Source: Amoebophrya sp. A120 (Eukaryota; Sar; Dinophyceae; Syndiniales; Amoebophryaceae). Taken from it: a stretch of 64,000 nucleotides of DNA. Both the position numbers and the translations under genes were made by a program. The stretch is taken from NCBI GenBank assembly GCA_905178155.1, contig CAJINV010000003.1, positions 4,437,863-4,501,862 of the forward strand, read 5' to 3'. This document shows, one piece after another, positions 44,739 to 54,946 of this stretch. The notes under the pieces were generated by a model. The model was not told the origin of the DNA. It did not search any database and saw nothing but the letters and a program-made list of their open reading frames with translations. Within the stretch, counting starts at the first letter, position 1; every line of letters begins with the position of its first letter.

Positions 44739-46986
44739 TCAGTTTGTTCTTTCGGCCCCTCCTCTTTCTGAGTCTTCATCGAAAGAGAAGTCCGTGTCCT
44801 CCCCGGGCGCCATTGCTCTTGGAGGCTGCTGCTCTTGATCAACAGGAGGCCCAAAAGCAGGACCACCACCCGCCGCGTTACCACCGCCCGTCCCGCCGCT
44901 CGGAAGGCGATTTCCCGCGCCTTGAAAAGCTGAAGTGGTACCCGCAGCCGGGCGCACCGGCCCTCGCGGACCGGTGGCGGCAGGCGTAACTGGTACTGGA
45001 TTCGCGGGCGCACCAGCAGGCGCAATCGCAGGTCCACTGCTGTCCAACCAAAGGTACAGCATAAAGGCTAAAACGAGCGTGCCCTGAGAGAATTTTCATT
45101 TTGAATATTCAGGGATCTTCAGTGGATGAGCTTCCAATCATGTATATCCAGGCAGACCACGAAAGCAGCAGCCTATTTCTATTTTTTGCAAAACATAATC
45201 AAGTAAACACATATAGCAGATGGCAATACCACCACTCCAAGGACAACCAGGTTCATTGTTCGCACGAACTTCATCGTAGAGGATTCCGGGCTGCCGCCTG
45301 ACCCGTCGTCCTCTGTGCCCGACGACACCGGCGTGAGGACACCCTCCTTCTGCAGAAGGCGCACGCGCTTCACTTGCAGGGTATCTTCTTCCTGTATTAT
45401 AATGAAAAATGCCCCCACTTCCGAACTCGGGAGCATTTGTATTCATTGCAACCCTTTCCAAATGAAACACTCGCCCTCTTGCATCTGTCAGCATCACAGG
45501 TTTTCAATCGCGAATAGCAAAAATTTGTATTGCAAAAGACCCCAGCAAGGGCGGCACTTGTCATGGAAGCGATGCGATACACGCTTAGACTCTGCATCAG
45601 AAAGATTCATAGTCCTTTCATGCATGGCAGAAAGTTTTCATTTGGAAACTTCGCATCACAAATTTTTGCAACTTTGGGGGTGGGGGCATTTTTCACTGTA
45701 ATATCCTGCTCCACCCCGAGCTTGTCTTTGTCCAGCTTTAAGATTTTCGCCTCCAACTGCAGTTCCTCCGCGAGAATTTCGGTTTTCCTTTTCTTCGCAT
45801 CGGCTAGCGCAACGTTGGTCTTCTCCACTTCCTCATTCGTCCACTGGTCGTCCTCCGAACTGGTTTGGTTCCGTTGTTCCCGAGCTCGCTCTTCGCCACC
45901 TGTGGTCATGCGCTCCGCTACGTTCAGCAGACTGTTCTCGTCGGAGGTTTGGGTCTGCTCTCCTGTCGGACCGATGTGATATACCCCATCGTCTTGAAAA
46001 ACGTAATCCGGTCCTCGCGTGGGACTCTCTGCACCACTCTGCGCTTGTGGAACTGTTCTTGACCTGCTGGTGACTTCTGGTGATGGACTCCTACCATACT
46101 GGGATTGTGCTCCACTCGGAGAAACGTTGCCGTACGCGCCAGCGGGAAGATAGGGAGCTGCGTACATTGGACTTTCGCGGCCATGAGCACTTGTTGCGCT
46201 TCTTTCAGCAGCTAGTACTCCCTGCTGCTGAAACGATATGGCTCGTGTGCTTCCGGCATTTCGCTTGTGCTGCTGCATTCGTGCCTGTTCACGTGCTGCG
46301 AGATAATGCAGGCGTGCACGCTCGTGAAAACCACTCGCCGTCCCAATGTTGTTGCCTTGCAGCGATGCAGGATCACCGCGGTTATTCGAACCAACCCACG
46401 GCCCGACTGAAGGCGCCCTCGCTGAAGGAGCTTGCGTCGCGGCGGAAAAGGGAGCCTGTGGTACGCGCTGTTTGTTCCCCCTATCGACAAAGTCGTGTTT
46501 CTCCAACATCGAAGTTGCTATCTCCACTGCAGATCCGCGCGGAATGATTTGCTCCGCAGGCTTGTCTACCAACAGGTTTCGCATGGAAAATGGCTCCGGA
46601 TCGCTGATGATGGGCTGCGAATCAAAAGCATGATCTGCGTCTTCTTTTTTTGTGCCAGTTATCGATGGACCTTCAGAGGTTGGAGACTGAGGCCTCCCTT
46701 GCGCATGCGCGTCTCTACTTTCCTCGCCGTGCACGCTATGCGCTTGCAGCAAATTTCCAGCTTGGATGCCAGCCGGTGGCTCTTGCGTACGCGTCTCGGT
46801 AAGTACGTCGCCTGGAAAATCGATCAAAGCGTCACCCTCCGCGAATGTGGTCTCCCGGCTTGCTCGCTCGACCGGCAACATGGCGAATGATGTACCAGTC
46901 GCAAGAGAAACGATGAGCAGTAGCCCCCGCTGCCTTCTGCACGACCACGACACGAGCCGTGCACATGGGTAGGAGGGAGTGGTCAT
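44739..46986 (-). CDS. membrane-anchored coiled-coil protein with a family B introner intron
   Basis: Exons about 45709-46986 and 45230-45389 (split by the introner at 45395-45703) and 44739-45083. The N-terminus has a hydrophobic signal/anchor (GLLLIVSLATGTSFAML, about 20-36). A long, Ser/Gln/Pro-rich, low-complexity region follows, then a coiled coil (EEVEKTNVALADAKKRKTEILAEELQLEAKILKLDKD). Removing the introner with one repeat gives KLGVEQEEDTLQVKRVRLLQKEG. The next intron (45084-45229, donor GTATTG) is phase 0 and its removal creates one clean membrane span, LVVLGVVGTLVLAFMLYLWL. A Pro/Gly/Ala-rich tail and an acidic end (DTDFSFDEDSERGG) follow. Probably a secretory-pathway membrane protein; family unknown. 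The start is MTTPSYPCARL at 46986. Confidence 0.65.
45395..45703. mobile_element. Introner element, family B (in the coiled-coil membrane gene)
   Basis: 309 bp. The left end is TATTATAATGAAAAATGCCC followed by CCACTTCCGAA. The right end is the imperfect inverse: TTTGGGGGTGGGGGCATTTT, then TCACTGTAATA. Perfect flanking repeat TCCTG at 45390-45394 and 45704-45708. Excision with one repeat gives GVEQEEDTLQVK in frame. Terminal sequence differs from family A beyond the AAAAATG core, but the TAT...ATA ends and 5-bp repeat are the same. Confidence 0.85.
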
Positions 46987-47505
46987 GATGCTTTCCTTCC
47001 TGGCTTTTCTTATCTTGTTTCTCAGGAATAAACTCAAGCATGCTATTAAAGCGAAGAAAAGCACCTGCTCCCCGTACGCATTTCAAAGCCACGCAGGCGA
47101 ATCGATGATGCTAGATGCAACACAACGAAAGAGCGAGGACAATCACACGAACAAAAGATGCCCCCGTTCTGTCTGGAGCACGTCTCGATCCGCGTTTACT
47201 CCGGTCACTCAATCGCGTAGCTTTCCTCATAACGCATCACTCGGTTCCAGCGCACTCTAACTAACCCTTGCGGGAACACGATACGAGCACTTTGCTTTGT
47301 AGGTTCTTTCATCTGGATTTTTCTTGTGAACTTGCAGAACTAAGCGAAAGCTAAAGCGGTCCTTTAAGAAAAACCGATGATCGATCGGGCGTTTCTGAGA
47401 GAGAAGCAATGCCATAATACGAGTACAACTACGCGCAGCTGCTGCCGTACCTTGACATATGTTCTTTCGTAAGTAGGTACTTACAGCCTTCCGAAGCTGG
47501 CAAGC
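46987..47505. other. spacer without recognisable gene
   Basis: About 520 bases; no gene or repeat noticed. Presumed promoter of the coiled-coil membrane gene. Confidence 0.45.
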
Positions 47506-49464
47506 TCAGGCTGCGCCTTGTTTCGACGGTGAAAAGCTAGGGTCTCGGCCGAGCTCCTTCTTCAAGGCCGCAATTTCCTTCAGCAGTGTTTGCTCTCTCG
47601 CAATTCGCTTCTTTTCCGAGTACTGATCAGCACCCGTAGCAGATTCCAGAGTGCTCAGCAATTGATTGTATCGTTTCCGCAGCTCCTCCGCTTCCTCGGT
47701 GATTTTGCGCTCGCGCTCCTCCACATCTCGCAATTGCTGGCGTAGCCCCTCGATTGTTGCTTCCAACTCAGCACGAGCTTCCTGCAACACTGTTTCCGCA
47801 TTCTTCCGCGTAATCTGTTCGTCTCGCAGTGCTGTTTGTGCAGCTGCGCTGTCCGCTTGCGCCCTTTCCAGAGCAGATTCGAGCTCCGCGATCCGGGCTT
47901 CGTATTCATGCCGTGACTTTTGCTCTGCCTCCTTGGCCACTTCAACCTCTTGCGCCAGAGCCGTGATTCGTCCCTTCTGCGCCTGGCTCTCGCGCGCCGC
48001 CGCTGCCTCAACGGTGCAAATCTTGGTGGTCCAGGACTCCGATAGCTGTGCGAGTTGGTCGCGATGCTTGGACGTGGTTGCGTCAAGCTGCGTTCGTGCG
48101 CCTTGCAACTCTTTCTTCTGCGTTTGAACAGCAGTTGACAGAGCGGCGCGACGTGACACGGAGACAACGTGCCTCCACTGTAGAAACACCGCTTGCCGTA
48201 GGCTGCTCGCCACGTGTTCATTTTCCCGCTCAAGCAGTGCGAAAAGTGCCTGAGTTTGTATGAGTCATGTGCTAACTTATGTTCTGTGCACTTTATTTGA
48301 GGAGCAGGGGATCAAAAGAAATTTCCCGAATAAAAGAACATCAAATGCCCTACGCACAAAGAAACATCTCACCAGCTTGCTCTTCGCCGAGAAACCAGCC
48401 TTGGCGCCTTGTTCCGTCGGTCCGCATGTGAAGACAGCCTCGGAACCGGTGTTGCTAGCAACTTCCTCGATCGCCATGTCCTGCTCCTTTTGGAGAGCAA
48501 CATTCAGGTTCAGCGTCCCCATGTCTTCGAAAAAATACTCCGCTACTGTGCTCGCGGATGGTGCACCAGCCACCCGTTTCGGCGACACCACCAAAACACG
48601 GTCTGGCTCGGCGGCAGGAGGCGCGACGATGTCAACGGGCGTTGTCGCACATTGCAGGAAGAGCGAGCTATCCCTGCGGACAACTACAGCGTCACGGGTC
48701 GGCGGCCTCGCGCCACTGGAAGTAGATTCTAACGTGGCAGCAGGCGGGTCAGCGACCGCGGCAGAAATAAGACCACCCCCGTCCTCGCCACCCGGTAGTA
48801 GAACTTGATCACCCACCGCTGGTGATCCACCCCGTGCCACTGCGTTGCGCGCGTCCTGGAGCCATTTCACCTCGAGCTCCAGTGTTTCGATCCGCATCTT
48901 TGCCTCCGACAATTCCAGCGTCTTCGTGTCGAGTTCCCGGGCGGTGGTCTGGTGCCGGCGTTCCAGCTGGTCTAGCTCCTCCCCCGGTAGTTCGGACGGA
49001 AGAGAGCTGACCCCGTAGTTGCTCTTCAGATATTTCTGGCTGTTCAAGATCGCCGCGCCACCCCGGGTCTTTCGCTTCGTGGGCGAATCGCGGACCAGTC
49101 CATTGTTCGTCACGAGGCTAGAGGAGCTCGCGGAGGAAGATCCTGGAGTTCATTTGGACGCGATGTTGAAGTAGAAGAAGATAAAACATAACAATAAATT
49201 GGAACTGAAAGTAACCAGTTTTAAACACAGTAATTCATTCAAACGAAAGAATAAACGTCACAACTTCAACAAGCGTTCTGTACCGACAATCATGGAGCCT
49301 TTGAACTGGCCTCCCGCATTGAGCGACTTTTTCGAGTAGCCCTGCGTGGTGCGATCCAGCAGCTCCAGCTGCAGCTGCTTGACCTCTTTCTTCAGGCACA
49401 TCTTCTCGTACACCAGCTCCTCTACGATCTGGCTCATGCTCTTGTCCACGTCCGGTTCCACCAT
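47506..49464 (-). CDS. coiled-coil protein, unknown function
   Basis: About 570 residues in three exons (about 49310-49464, 48389-49145 and 47506-48258), joined by GT-AG introns. The junctions read SMIVGSSSASSSSLVTNN and AKSKLALFALLERENEHV. Exon 1 begins MVEPDVDKSMSQIVEELVYEKMCLKKEVKQLQLELL, an amphipathic helix. The middle exon has a basic stretch (SPTKRKTRGGAA), a coiled coil (LDQLERRHQTTARELDTKTLELSEAKMRIETLELEVKWLQ) and a Pro/Ala/Val-rich linker. The last exon has a short aromatic/basic element (FLQWRHVVSVSRRAAL), then about 170 residues of continuous coiled coil. This architecture is common in basal-body, centrosome and flagellar proteins, but I see nothing diagnostic. Confidence 0.6.
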
Positions 49465-50265
49465 CGTGTTTGGGTTTCTCTTTCTTCTTATTTGGAAGAA
49501 CAACTCTTTGTTTTTGTCTGTATAAGTATACTCCTGTGTCTGTTCGTATTAATAATTTACATCAGCATCGACCTCAATCTAGTTCCCTATCTTCGTAGTC
49601 CACCCCGCCCCCCTGAGACTCAACGAATGCTGCCCAGCCTCCTCTTAAAGAAACAACCCCTGTGTTGCGAAAAAGCGCCAAATAAAGCTTTCAAAAGTGC
49701 GAAAAACAAGTATAGTCCCCTTGATTCTCCGACAGACTTTGTCCGATTGGAGCACTATTTTACTGCCCCCCCAAGCAAGCATGTCTCCGCGCCCAACGAA
49801 GAAAAATTTGAATGTGATCACTAGTTATTGCCTTTTTGATACAAGTTGGTGGATCGGGATCTTGAAGAAAGAGATGAAAATGGTGTACTATCGCGAATGA
49901 AGCAAATTGTCCTGCTTTCCCGACCAGAAAACCCGCACGAAGGATGAACGTTCCACATGTATCATTGAGACGAGCCAGGATCTCACATCAAGAGCAACCG
50001 ACGATAAAAAGCTCTTTTGAGCTAGTTTCTTCTGAATACTTAGGAGTGTACTGCAAAAGGAATAACGAAACGGAACTTCTTCACTGAAGCAAAAGTCACG
50101 TGAGAGTCTCTCTCTCTGCGAGTTTTGTCTGGAGGTAACGGTTCATTTTCACATTGAGGTGCGTCTGCAAAAGTTCTTTCTTGAAACGAATCCCGATGTT
50201 GCCGTTCGTTTGCTTGCACGACAACATAGTCGCCAAGCCGAAGCCGCAGATCTCCTCATCTACTT
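49465..50265. other. 0.8-kb spacer
   Basis: No protein-like frame. A frame at 50096-50359 on the minus strand overlaps the end of the next gene in another phase and is a shadow. Ordinary A/T-rich spacer otherwise. Confidence 0.45.
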
Positions 50266-51407
50266 CTACTTGGAAACGCGACTGGGCCGCTGCATGAAAC
50301 CGTGCGGTGCCATCTTGCGGTTCAGTGCGTGCTGGCGGAAGTAGCCGTATGTGGCACACATGGTATTTGGGTGTGTTGGTATGAGGCGGCCCTCAAAATG
50401 TCGGGTCATACCCAGGACGTGCGCCTTTTTGATGTAACCACGGCGCCGCAACATTCGCTGAAACCCGGCGTGCGGGTGAATCTTTGGGCGCCGGTGCCCA
50501 TGGTAGCCCGTGTGGTTGCAAGACTTGTTCGTTCCGATTTTGTAGCGACGGTACGGCAGGTACTGCCGCTGCTGTGCCTCTATTTTGTCCATGTCCTCGC
50601 TTGGCGGCGGCGTGGTTTCTGTGTACTCATGTAGTTGCTGTTTCAGCACCGGAAGCGCCCGCCGGAAATCCTCCCACTCCTCTCTCGACAGATAGCCCAG
50701 CACGCGCCGTCGGTAGTCGGTCAGGCACAGCATGGGCTGCTGGCGGGCTTCCGGCCGTTCTTGTGCCCTCGGGTCCAGCCGCTGCCGATAAAAATTGCCC
50801 ACCCGCGGCTTACCGTGACTACTGCACGGAAACGTGTCACCTGTGACGATGTGCGAAAAGCTTGCCGATTGGAGTAGCACGAGTTGTCTGTCGCACCAGC
50901 TGCGAAGATCCATGGTTTCGAGAAAGCTGCACTGGTTCGCTGACACCATGTTTTTGCTCGATTTTCGAGCTGTTGAAAGAGGCTGAACAATCTTCTTCTA
51001 CTACTTCCTTCACTTTGCGATATATTATAAGAAACCACTTAAATACCTGTCTTAGTCGCAGAGGGCCACAGCCTCGTTTCCTGGCGCATAGTTTCCGGTC
51101 CGCAGTCTTTAACAAACTGATCCTGTACCCAGTCAGGACGATGATCGAGCTGGCAAGGCGCGCGAGGGTCGGGTAGCGCGTTGACGTCGGCGGAGCGGGC
51201 GTTGTGCACAAAGAGATTTTTTCCGAAGGGCTCGATCGCCATCAGAGGGGTTGCATCCTTCGGCGGCCAGTGTGGCCACATTGCATTCCACCATTGCTGC
51301 CGTTCGACGCTCAAGGCCGGCCGCCAGGCTTTCAGGGCGCGCGAGGCACAGTCCGTGAAAGCCTTGTGATACGAGTTGGACGCAAACTGCCCAAACGGGT
51401 ACGACAT
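50266..51407 (-). CDS. basic protein of unknown function (possibly mitochondrial ribosome-associated)
   Basis: About 350 residues in two exons (51047-51407 and 50266-about 50975). The intron has donor GTATTT, and splicing gives WPSATKTARKSSKNMVSANQCS in frame. The N-terminus, MSYPFGQFASNSYHKAFTDCASRALKAWRPAL, is aromatic and basic without acidic residues early on, as in some import signals. The C-terminal third is very basic and His-rich (RRPKIHPHAGFQRMLRRRGYIKKAHVLGMTRHFEGR), the kind of sequence found in RNA-binding and ribosomal proteins. No family recognised; the mitochondrial ribosome suggestion is a guess from composition. Confidence 0.5.
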
Positions 51408-51864
51408 GGTCTTGGTTTCAAACAGAATTAAATCTGCTGTCTTAACAGGGGCAAGTTGAGATTTCTCTTATTCACATGACATAGTTCGAAACCACCACAG
51501 AAAAGTTCCCGTCAACGAACAAAATAAAAATCTGAAGATCCAACGTAGAAGAGAAGAGTAAAAACAAAATGGCGGATCTTTCCTGCCGGAAGCCATCAAC
51601 TACAGTAACAACGTAGGCTACAATTCCACAACTAAGTGCTGGAGGAACACCGCGGTATGTTGGACGCGTTTGCGCAAGTAGAACGTCTTCCCACCGTGTC
51701 GCCGTTTCTCATCGCGTGTGTGTCATTGCGTATGCGGCATTTTCGCTTTCTAGGAATCGAGATCTATGTATCAGGCGCGGGATCAGCAGAGCTTTGCGTA
51801 AATTTTGTTTGTTGTGCTGCGTCGACGGTAACCCGACGCAAACACAGGGAGCCGTGCCCGTCAA
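51408..51864. other. spacer without recognisable gene
   Basis: About 460 bases; short frames only. Holds the presumed promoter of the basic-protein gene and the 3' UTR of the next. Confidence 0.45.
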
Positions 51865-54289
51865 CTAGCTGTCGTCCATCATGTCCTCACTCTGTAGACG
51901 CCGTAACTCCCGATAGAGGTCTTCCATGGCCTGCCGCCGTTGTATCCGGTTCGAGAGTTTTGCTGTTTGATTTTTCATCCATGTTTTCCGCCTCTCGGCA
52001 TGTGCCGAAAACGTAATATGCTCCAGCGGACTTAAACTTAAGTATTTTGGTCATGCTCGAGTCTATGTGCATGACAAAACGATCGCCAAAAGCAGAAAAT
52101 ACATGCGGAGCCGCCTGTGCGCACACCACTGCCGCGCGGGCCCAGTGTCGTGCCGCGTTTCCGCGCGGCACCGGCACCGCTGGGACTGGAAACGGAGCGG
52201 CGGTCTGACTGGCCGGAACCGGCCCGCGCGCGGTAGTTTCCGCGTGTCGCGAGACTTCCGACGCCCGGTATTGTTACAGGAATGTCGAAGTTCAGGATGT
52301 CCTCACGCGAGACCCCGTTATTTTCTGGCGAAAAATTCCCGGTGTTTTGCGCGGACGAGGAACTCGCTCCGGTCTGGAACTTTCCGTCCCGCCAGGGAGA
52401 AAAGCTGTTTGGACTCGCTGCCGCGTGCTCCAGTTTGGGCATCTGCGTCGACGGAACGAGCGTGTTTCCCGCGCCTGCCGTGTCCGCCGCTTGTGAATCT
52501 GCGACGGATGCCGACGGCTGCATTTGAAACGCGGCATCCACCTCACCCGGCGACACGAGCGGCGGCGAGCGCGCGGCGCCGAATGTGGGAGACGCGCGGA
52601 GCATGCTCTGGGGCGACACCGCCCGCCGTTTTGGACTTACGGAGGTCGCACGCGACGTCACTCCACGCGTCACCGGCTTCTTGTCCACCTGGTACCCAAT
52701 CACCTCGACGCTACCTGCAGAATGAGTGTTCGGAACAAATCCCATTGGTGGCCGCCCCGAGAACGTCTACCGACAGCAAGATGCAAAAATATTTCTATCA
52801 TTCTTGCACCAAAAAAAGCACTGAAATAAGCACCGATCACTCGGCACCAGCGGTATTACCTTCGACTGCAGCGACTTTTTGCTGCAGCGTGCGCTGATTG
52901 GTAACGACCTTCTTCAAAACCTCACTCATTTTGCCCAACTGCTCGGAAAAATGCGCGTTCAACCGCTTTTCGACCTATAGAAATTCAAACATCTGCGCGT
53001 TTCGATCACGTTACAGAAAGTAGTCGCAACGAGAGTTGTGGGCAGCTCCTTTCATAAACCCGCTACAAACTTCGATTAAAATCGAAACCACGGTAGTCGA
53101 TAGTTGCGTACTTTGTACCATTTCCATGACGTGCTGCGTGGCGTCCTCTCGTTGGCGGCTGATCCGGTCGTGCACGTCATTGAACTGGGCGGCGATATGT
53201 TCCCTAAAATCCTGGAAAAAGTCTGTGGCTTTGCGATCATTGGCCTCTATCGACCCCACTGCGTCGTCCGCAAGTCTATTGCACAGCTGTACAGTCGTTT
53301 TTAGCTGCATCCATTATCATCGCGTTCAAAGCAAAATCGTGGCGCTCTATATATATCATTCCATGCACAAACGGCAATACCAATATCTTAGCGAAAAAAA
53401 GGTAATAAGCCGATGAAGAATGTCAAAATACTCACCTTTTCGCTTGCTTTTATCATGTCGTACTGTTCCGCGAGCTGCTTTTCCATCATCTTGTGTTCCG
53501 ACGCCACTTTTTCCATGGCCGCTACACTGCGCTCCATGTCGCTCCGCAGTGCGGCGCAGGCCTCGTCAGCGCTGTCCCGCGCGGCGTCGACACTCTGCGC
53601 GCTCTCCAGAAACTGCTTCTGCACTTCCGAGCCCAAAACCTCCAGCTTTTCGTTTGTGCGGCCCTCGATATCTTCGTTCATTTCGTTCACTCGAACCTTG
53701 ATGTTCTCCGCAACGCGGTTGACCTAGAGAATGAAAGTGCCGTACGAAGAACATCGTGATCAAGGCAGGATGGCAGTCGTCGGCGTGCAAACAATTTTTT
53801 CAAAAGAACCAAAATTTTCAACGACGGCGCACAATGAATAACATTATCTACACCTCCTCGTTGTATTGCTGCATGAGCTTGATGAGCCGGCCGCAGTTCA
53901 GCACCTTCTCTTCCATTGCATTCACCTGCGTCTGGACCTGCTCGATTCGTTCCGAGAAGGCTTGTACCTTGGTATAATTGGATCACCCGACATCAAAAAC
54001 GAGGTGGTTCCTGCAGTGGCAAAAACCAAAATTAAGCGGAAGGTTAATACAGGAGAAATTAAAAAAGGACGTCCGCAAGAATCGATTATAGTACTGTGAG
54101 GCAGCTACTGCTCACACGTTCGAGCTGAACTTCAAGAAAGTTCAAATAGGCGGCTCGATCGGTGAGCAGTCGGTTTTTGTCGACCTTGTCGACTAGCGAA
54201 GAAGGGCCAACGGCTGCTCCCGCCCCGCCGCCGCCGGTGCTTCGCGGTGTCCGCGGCGTACTGTACGTATTTCTCCGCGTCGACATCAT
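51865..54289 (-). CDS. multi-exon coiled-coil protein (structural, SF-assemblin/basal-body-like architecture)
   Basis: At least seven exons between 54289 and 51865. Phase-consistent junctions are QLER|VQAFSERIEQ, QQYNEE|VNRVAEN, KASEK|LKTTVQLCNRL, VMEM|VEKRLNAHF and AAVEG|SVEVIGY, all GT-AG. The N-terminus, MMSTRRNTYSTPRTPRSTGGGG, is Ser/Thr/Pro-rich and basic, followed by NRLLTDRAAYLNFLEVQLE and about 300 residues of segmented coiled coil. A Ser/Pro-rich region (SPKRRAVSPQSMLRASP) is a likely phosphorylation area. The final exon lies in a different phase from the preceding read-through frame. It encodes HAERRKTWMKNQTAKLSNRIQRRQ and ends LYRELRRLQSEDMMDDS at 51865; its acceptor is not precisely resolved. 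The layout (Ser/Pro head plus segmented coil) recalls SF-assemblin-type fibre proteins, but identity is not established. Confidence 0.6.
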
Positions 54290-54946
54290 TTTTCGTCCTA
54301 GGACCTGCAAGCGACGAGGACCATGCACAAAAACAAAGAACTACTCTACGCTCGGTTTACGAAAAGGACGCGAAGAGGACTCAGAGCTCTCTACAGATCA
54401 TATTGAAGACCCGCACCTCTCTGATTGCATCGGCAGAGAACTAGAGTTCACCTCTGTAGTAACGTAAGGGGCTCCTCCTTTTTGCTGTTAGTTTTTTTCC
54501 CGCTGCACTCTCGTCATGAAATCTCTCCGATGATTAATTTGATCTCTTTCCTTCCTTCTGGTATAACTCTGAAAGCTGCACGGTGTTTCTGAAATCAGTA
54601 GGATGCCCGCTATATTGTTATTCGTCAGCGGCATCATGCGCTTGCGCATGCGTGGTAGAGATCCTAGCTCATTGTTACGAACACTTGCTCCTTTGGTTTT
54701 TCACAAAAATCGCAAGCAAGGCGAGGTAGAGTTCGCTTCTGCAAGGAACTGGTTGAAGATGGTGTCGTTTGTATTGCTCAGTTTTGAAAGAGTTCTCGTG
54801 AAGAAGAAGACCGATGCGCATCAGAAAAGGAAAACCGGATGTTTGTGCTTGCAGGCGACACAGCATCGCGCAACGTGGATGATGGAACAAAAACCAGCCA
54901 ACCTGTTGTTAGTAGTTCCACGACTTGGTTGCCCAACGCGCATAGC
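54290..54946. other. spacer without recognisable gene
   Basis: About 660 bases. No protein-like frames; presumed promoter of the coiled-coil gene and SPT16 3' UTR. Confidence 0.45.

Noticed and set aside
51887-52177. Minus-strand frame ending ...PLSGVTASTE
   Set aside because: The overlapping phase that ends LRRLQSEDMMDDS fits the coiled-coil gene better; this one has no upstream exon in phase.
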